A model generated the notes under the pieces. The model made no database searches. It was given only the letters and a program-made list of their open reading frames with translations, and was not told the origin of the DNA. This document shows positions 12,537 to 16,918 of a DNA stretch of 16,918 nucleotides, one piece after another. Position numbers and translations under genes: made by a program. The DNA lies in assembly GCA_026989405.1 (NCBI GenBank), contig JALSJL010000258.1:1-16918 (forward strand), given 5' to 3'. This stretch comes from Marinosulfonomonas sp. (GTDB lineage: Bacteria; Pseudomonadota; Alphaproteobacteria; Rhodobacterales; Rhodobacteraceae). The stretch's first letter is position 1. Every line of letters begins with the position of its first letter.

Positions 12537-14579
12537 TCACAGATGCAACGCCAGTCGGCAGGCCTCCAGAACGGCTGCATGGATCGAGCGCGAGGTCACG
12601 GCGTCGCCAAGGCGGTGAAGGGTATAACCGGGATTGTCCGGCCTAGGTTGCGGTGCCCAGGCGGCCATTGCGTCCACATCGGTGATGCCCTTGTTCGCGG
12701 CCCCTTCGCGCAGGTCGAAAAACACTTCGGCCAGGGGCTCGGTGCCGGCTTCAAGCACCACCTGGTCAACCACGATCTCTTGCGTTTGCCCGGTCAGCTC
12801 GTGGGCAAGCGTCGCGGCCAGCCGGTTGCCATCCTTGCGCAGCGCGGTGAGTTTCAGGTAGGCCAGCGTGTCGACAGCCTGCGCGGCCAGCCGCTTGTGG
12901 AAGATCACGCGGTCGGGGTAGCCCATCTCCGTGGCCGAATGTGCATCGATGGTGGCCAGCGTCACCTTGTGGCCCCTGGCGGAAAGAAGATCGGCCGTCG
13001 CCACCGCTTCGTGGCGGCCGGTATGGTCGCAGATCAGAACCTGGGCCTCGGCCCGCACGTCACCTGAAAGGATGTCCCAACAGGACACCGCCAGGTCCGC
13101 GCCGGGGAAGGACTGTTCCGACGGCAAGCCGCCGGTTGCCACGAACACATGGTCGGGGTTTTCGGCCAGAACATCTGCCGCCTCGGCATAGATATTGCAG
13201 CGCAGATCGACGCCCAGCCTGTCCAGTTCCGCTTCGCGCCAGTCAACGATCTGGATCAGATCCTTGCGCCAGGTGGTTTGGGCCGCCAGCCGGATCTGGC
13301 CGCCCGGTTTCGGTGCGGCCTCGAACAGAACGACCTTGTGGCCGCGTTCGGCGGCCACCCGCGCGGCCTCGAGCCCCGCCGGCCCGCCGCCCACGACAAC
13401 CACCTTTTTGCCTGGCGCGGCGCTGGCGGGCACCTGCATCGGCAACAGGGTTTCGCGCCCCGAGGCCGGGTTGTGAATGCAGTGGATTTTCTTGTGGATA
13501 CAGTGCGATGCGCCGATGCAGGGGCGAATGCGCGCCTCTTCACCGCGCATGATCTTGTTGACGATCTGCGGGTCGGCAATGTGGGCGCGGGTCATGGCGA
13601 CCATGTCCAGCAGACCCTCGCGGACGGCGTGGCGCGCGTTGGCCACATCGGTCACCCGGGCCGCGTGAAAGACGGGCAGGTCGATTTCGCGCCGGAACGC
13701 CCCGACCGTATCAAGGAACGGCGCCAAGGGGCGGCTCATGCCGGGCATGTTTTCTTCGACCAGGGTGATTTCGGTGTCCATCCGCCCGACCATGCAGTTG
13801 AAGAAATCGACCGCGCCCTCGCGCCTGAGGATGTCCGCGATCTGCGTAACCTCGTCAAAGCGCAGCCCGCCCGGGCCTTCGTCCAGCGTCAGGCGCATGC
13901 CGACCACGAAGTCGTCACCCACCTGGCGGCGGATTTCCTCGTGCACCATCAGCGCAAACCGCGTGCGGTTCTCGATGCTGCCGCCGAAGCCGTCGCTGCG
14001 CAGGTTGGTCCGGGGCGAGAAAAACTGCCCGATCAGATGCCCGCCGGCCAGCGTTTCCAGCCCGTCGAGCCCGCCCTCCTTGCAGCGCCGTGCCGCCTGT
14101 CCGAAGGCCTTCACCACGCGGTCGATGTCGTGGCGCTCCATCTCGCGCGGGAAATTGCGGTGCAGGTCTTCGCGCACCGCAGAGGGTGCGATGGTGGGCA
14201 GCCACTCGCCCGCCTGGGCATCGCCGCGACGTCCCATATGGGTGATCTGGCACATCAGCGCCGTGCCGTGCTGGTGAATGCGCTCGGAAAACTCCTGAAA
14301 ATAGGGAATGATCCTGTCCGTGCCCACATCGAGCTGACGAAACACCGAGGGCGAATCCGGCGCGATGTTGGAGCTGCCGCCAAACATCGTGAGGGCCAAC
14401 CCGCCCCTGGCCTTTTCCTCGTGATAGCGCTGATAACGCAGGGCGGGCATGTTCTCGTCATCCATGCCCGAGGCATGGGAAGTGCTCATCACCCGGTTTT
14501 TCAGGGTCAGCCCGCGGATGGTCAGTGGTTGCAACAGCGGGTCTTTGCTCATGGTCTGATGTTCCTGCGTATTCTTCAT
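12537..14579 (-). CDS. DgcA-like NADH:flavin oxidoreductase (OYE barrel plus Fe-S plus FAD/NAD domains)
   Basis: The product has 680 residues: an Old Yellow Enzyme-type FMN TIM barrel (about 15-345: LKNRVMSTSH, QITHMGRRG, a GGHLIGQFFSPRTNLRSDGFGGS segment), a cysteine cluster (C354, C360, C367 in CIGASHCIHKKIHCIHNP), and an FAD/NAD-binding domain starting with VVVVGGGPAG (about 393-402). This build is seen in trimethylamine dehydrogenase, 2,4-dienoyl-CoA reductase and dimethylglycine or stachydrine demethylases; I favour demethylation of a methylated amine. The usual CxGCxxxC cluster has Ala at its second Cys. ATG at 14579 overlaps the methyltransferase-like gene stop (ATGA); an internal ATG at 14552 (MSKDPLLQ) is an alternative start. 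Confidence 0.88.
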   Translation of the reverse strand: MKNTQEHQTMSKDPLLQPLTIRGLTLKNRVMSTSHASGMDDENMPALRYQRYHEEKARGGLALTMFGGSSNIAPDSPSVFRQLDVGTDRIIPYFQEFSERIHQHGTALMCQITHMGRRGDAQAGEWLPTIAPSAVREDLHRNFPREMERHDIDRVVKAFGQAARRCKEGGLDGLETLAGGHLIGQFFSPRTNLRSDGFGGSIENRTRFALMVHEEIRRQVGDDFVVGMRLTLDEGPGGLRFDEVTQIADILRREGAVDFFNCMVGRMDTEITLVEENMPGMSRPLAPFLDTVGAFRREIDLPVFHAARVTDVANARHAVREGLLDMVAMTRAHIADPQIVNKIMRGEEARIRPCIGASHCIHKKIHCIHNPASGRETLLPMQVPASAAPGKKVVVVGGGPAGLEAARVAAERGHKVVLFEAAPKPGGQIRLAAQTTWRKDLIQIVDWREAELDRLGVDLRCNIYAEAADVLAENPDHVFVATGGLPSEQSFPGADLAVSCWDILSGDVRAEAQVLICDHTGRHEAVATADLLSARGHKVTLATIDAHSATEMGYPDRVIFHKRLAAQAVDTLAYLKLTALRKDGNRLAATLAHELTGQTQEIVVDQVVLEAGTEPLAEVFFDLREGAANKGITDVDAMAAWAPQPRPDNPGYTLHRLGDAVTSRSIHAAVLEACRLALHL

Positions 14580-16090
14580 GCGAAACTGTCCGGCAGCACG
14601 GCCCGGCGTGCATCCATGAAGGCCCTGAGGGCCTGATCAATGCCCGCCGGCAACGGCGGGGCCTGGTAGCTTGCCAGCATGTCCTGGCGTCGTTTTGCGG
14701 CCCTCTCCGCGGAATCGAGGCCACCTGCCGCCGTCCACTGTTCAAAAGACTCGCCGTCCGCATTGGAGGGTTGGTAAAACACCGACTTGTATCGCGCCAT
14801 TGTATGCGCACAGGACAGGAAATTGCCGGCAGGGCCGACTTCTGCAATCGCATCAAACGCCAGTGCATCCACGCTTGTATCAACGCCCGACATCATGCGT
14901 GACGCAGCCCCCAGCATGTCACAGTCGATCAGGAACTTGTCGAAATTGGCAACCAGCCCGGCTTCGAGCGTCCCTGTTGCATGGATCAGAAAGTTGGCCC
15001 CGGCCAGCATGGAATACAGCAGATACATCGCGCCTTCCCATCCCGATTGCGCATCCGGCAGCTTGGAATTCGAGGACGACCCGCCGCAGCGATAGGGCAC
15101 GCCAAGGCGGCGCGCCAATTGGCCGGCGACCAACATGGATTTCCAGGTTTCGTCATAGCGGATCGGGCTGCCCGAGCGCATCGACATGCCCAGCATCATG
15201 AACCCGAACACCACCGGTGCGCCGGGGCGAACCAGTTGGGTGATGGCCATGCCGGCCAGTGTTTCGGCCAGCGACTGCGCCACCAGACCGGCAACCGTGG
15301 TCGGGCTTGAGGCGCCTGCAATCATGAACGGGGTGATGACCGTCGCCTGACCCGCCGCCGCATAGACATGCGCGGCATCCAGCATGGTTTCGTCCAGCAC
15401 CAGCGGCGAGTTCAGGTTGATCAGGGCCGCGACCACGCAATTGTTTGCCACGAACTCCTTGCCGAACACAATCTCGCACATGGTTATCGTGTCCTCGGCC
15501 CGCTCTTTCGAGGTCACGGCCCCCATGAAGCACTTGTCCGACAGCGCCAGGTGGCCATAGTTCATGTCCAGATGGCGTTTGGGCACGGGAATGTCGGTCG
15601 GCTCGCATATGGGGCCGCCGGTGTGGTGCAGTTCAGGGCTCATATGCGCCAGACGCACGAAATTGTTGAAGTCGTCCAGGGTTCCGTATCGCCGCTCGAT
15701 ATCGCTGGCCGCCACGAAGGGCGGGCCATAGACCGGCACCAGGACCATCGCATCGCCGCCGATCCTGACCGACTTTTCCGGGTTCCTTGCATGCTGCACG
15801 AATTCGGACGGCGCGTTTTCCTTCACCAACCTGCGACAGAACCCGCGTTCAAACGTCACCCGTTCGCCATCAACCCGGCACCCGGCCGCCTTCAGCAATT
15901 GCAGGCTTGGCTCGTGGCGCACCTCGACACCCACTTTTTCAAGAATGTCCTCGGCGGCTTCTTCGATGGCGACGGCCTGTTCATCGCTCAGGATGTCATG
16001 GACAGGCGCGGTTCTCGTGATAAATGGGGGCGACTGCGCGGCATCTTGCGACGCGGGAGCCCTTTTTCTGCGGCGGCGAGGGTCGGCCAA
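14576..16090 (-). CDS. MttB-superfamily methyltransferase (non-pyrrolysine trimethylamine methyltransferase-like)
   Basis: The 504-residue product looks like the MttB superfamily: a basic N-terminus (RRRRKRAP), the ILEKVGVEVRHEPSLQLLKAAGC segment, then a long TIM barrel with VPVYGPPFV, GGPICEPTDIPV, GASSPTTVAGLVAQSLAETLAG and PYRCGGSSSNSKLPDAQSGWEGA. The frame has no internal amber codon, so this is not the pyrrolysine enzyme. Non-Pyl members demethylate quaternary amines such as glycine betaine to a corrinoid protein; the substrate here is unknown and no corrinoid protein is encoded in the window. There is no in-frame ATG: an upstream TGA leaves TTG at 16090 as the best start. It is coupled to the DgcA-like gene by a 4-bp overlap and divergent from a LysR gene. 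Confidence 0.88.
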   Translation of the reverse strand: MADPRRRRKRAPASQDAAQSPPFITRTAPVHDILSDEQAVAIEEAAEDILEKVGVEVRHEPSLQLLKAAGCRVDGERVTFERGFCRRLVKENAPSEFVQHARNPEKSVRIGGDAMVLVPVYGPPFVAASDIERRYGTLDDFNNFVRLAHMSPELHHTGGPICEPTDIPVPKRHLDMNYGHLALSDKCFMGAVTSKERAEDTITMCEIVFGKEFVANNCVVAALINLNSPLVLDETMLDAAHVYAAAGQATVITPFMIAGASSPTTVAGLVAQSLAETLAGMAITQLVRPGAPVVFGFMMLGMSMRSGSPIRYDETWKSMLVAGQLARRLGVPYRCGGSSSNSKLPDAQSGWEGAMYLLYSMLAGANFLIHATGTLEAGLVANFDKFLIDCDMLGAASRMMSGVDTSVDALAFDAIAEVGPAGNFLSCAHTMARYKSVFYQPSNADGESFEQWTAAGGLDSAERAAKRRQDMLASYQAPPLPAGIDQALRAFMDARRAVLPDSFA

Positions 16091-16191
16091 CTCTGTTTTC
16101 CAACTGCAAGGGATTTGTCTTTCTGGAATAGATCATGTGTTCCGGCCCATTGGAATGTTGTTTAATTTCATGAAGCAGATAACCTGCGGTC
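16091..16191. promoter_or_regulatory. Divergent promoter region of the methyltransferase gene and the LysR gene
   Basis: This 101-bp AT-richer spacer lies between two divergent starts (16090 minus, 16192 plus), the usual place for a LysR operator. It contains an 8-bp palindrome TTCATGAA (16167-16174) and a small dyad CATT-GG-AATG (16148-16157). I do not see a clear T-N11-A dyad or strong hexamers. Confidence 0.4.
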
Positions 16192-16918
16192 ATGACCCTA
16201 CGCAAAAAACTGCCATCAGCCCAGGCATTGTTCGCCTTTGAAGCGGCGGCCCGGACGCTGAGTTTTACCCGGGCCGGGGCCATTTTGAACGTGACCCAAC
16301 CGGCGATCAGCAAGAATATCGCGACCCTGGAGGCGCACCTTGGAACGCGCCTGTTTGTGCGCGAAAAATCGGGCCTGGCCCTGACCGGGGACGGGGACAC
16401 CCTGTTTCGCGCCGTCCAGTTGTCGTTTTCGGCCCTTGAGGACGCCATTGACAGGATTTCGCGGGCTGGCGCGCAGGAAAATGCGCTGACGTTATCGCTG
16501 TCAACGTCCTTCGCCGCACATTGGTTGATCCCGCAAATTGCCGATTTCCGGCGCGAGTTTCCGGATGTCACTCTGAACTACCGGCTGACCGGTGGCGAGG
16601 TGACGGGCGCTCTGGGCGACTGCGATCTGGGTCTGCGCCTTGACTCCAATGTTGGCCCGCAGGACGATGCCAGGCCCTTCACGCCCGAATGGCTCGTGGC
16701 CCTTGCATCGCCCGAATACATCAAGCGAAACGGCATGCTTGACGCGCCCTTGGCCCATGCGGGGCATTCTCTGGTCAAGCTTGAGAACGCGCGCATATCC
16801 TGGCAGGATTTTCTGAATGCGACAGGCCAGCCTCTTGCACCCGGTCTGCCAGAGATCCGGGTTCCGGATTATTCGGTTGTCTTGCAGACGGCCTTGAACG
16901 GGCGGGGCGTTGCGCTTG
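16192..16918 (+). CDS. GcvA-type LysR-family regulator (3' end outside window)
   Basis: This is the only plus-strand gene. ATG at 16192 follows an in-frame TAA (16180-16182), so the start is well defined. The frame is open for 242 codons to the right edge. The N-terminus reads MTLRKKLPSAQALFAFEAAARTLS in pieces, then a winged helix-turn-helix (FTRAGAILNVTQPAISKNIATLEAHLGTRLF, about residues 27-57), typical of the GcvA group (LP-S-AL-AFEAAAR). The effector-binding domain begins near residue 100 (LTLSLSTSFAAHWLIPQI). It is divergent from the methyltransferase gene, so it probably controls that gene and its DgcA-like partner. The ligand is unknown. Confidence 0.92.
   Translation, partial: MTLRKKLPSAQALFAFEAAARTLSFTRAGAILNVTQPAISKNIATLEAHLGTRLFVREKSGLALTGDGDTLFRAVQLSFSALEDAIDRISRAGAQENALTLSLSTSFAAHWLIPQIADFRREFPDVTLNYRLTGGEVTGALGDCDLGLRLDSNVGPQDDARPFTPEWLVALASPEYIKRNGMLDAPLAHAGHSLVKLENARISWQDFLNATGQPLAPGLPEIRVPDYSVVLQTALNGRGVAL

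Noticed and set aside
13149..14636. Plus-strand open frame of 495 codons opposite the DgcA-like gene
   Set aside because: It lies entirely antisense to a protein with clear OYE and FAD motifs and reads as low-information Ala/Gly/Arg sequence.
14576..16090. Pyrrolysine-type trimethylamine methyltransferase (in-frame amber)
   Set aside because: The frame runs through the whole barrel with no internal TAG, so it belongs to the non-pyrrolysine group.
15996..16571. Minus-strand open frame of 191 codons opposite the right-hand LysR gene
   Set aside because: The plus strand encodes a clear LysR helix-turn-helix here; the minus frame has no motif and crosses the divergent promoter region.
1..16918. 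CRISPR arrays, tRNA or rRNA genes, insertion sequences and prophage genes
   Set aside because: I saw no regularly spaced repeats, no cloverleaf or rRNA sequence, and no transposase, integrase or phage structural protein in any plausible frame.

Overview
The window reads as part of a high-GC alphaproteobacterial chromosome, most likely Rhodobacterales. This rests on base composition, the urease gene order ureD-A-B-(extra orf)-C-E-F-G, and the overall style of the proteins. Family assignments come from reading motifs in the translations; no database was searched. Almost every gene is on the minus strand, so transcription runs mostly right to left.

Left part (1-2143). Two tightly coupled genes encode secreted proteins of unknown function: a 170-residue putative beta-sandwich protein and a coiled-coil protein that runs off the left edge. 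A good sigma70-type promoter lies about 350 nt upstream of the first of them. Beyond it is about 0.7 kb without a convincing gene. It holds a terminator-like hairpin (1725-1758) and a stretch next to ureG that may be a decayed gene.

Urease cluster (2144-7696). It runs ureD, ureA, ureB, an LprI-like secreted protein, ureC, ureE, ureF, ureG. UreA, UreB and UreC form the nickel enzyme that hydrolyses urea to ammonia and carbamate; UreD, UreE, UreF and UreG insert the nickel. All nickel ligands and catalytic residues of UreC are present. The genes overlap or nearly touch, except for a 218-bp gap with two strong GC-rich hairpins between ureC and ureE. UreD has no ATG start.

Redox-repair locus (8056-12398). 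A LysR regulator is followed by a secreted protein with two cytochrome-P460-like domains, each with a CxxCH haem motif. The gene for this protein is broken by an apparent one-base deletion. Next come msrB, msrA, an AhpD-like CxxC protein and a second, divergent msrA. The most notable observation in the window is a pair of near-identical sequences with the LysR T-N11-A pattern and identical spacing. One lies about 60 nt upstream of the P460 gene and the other about 55 nt upstream of msrB. This suggests that the LysR protein controls both units as one regulon linking a periplasmic haem protein to methionine-sulfoxide repair.

Right part (12537-16918). A DgcA-like flavin/Fe-S oxidoreductase and a non-pyrrolysine member of the MttB methyltransferase superfamily form a translationally coupled pair. 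A GcvA-type LysR regulator is divergent from them and runs off the right edge. This looks like a catabolic module for a methylated amine, with unknown substrate.
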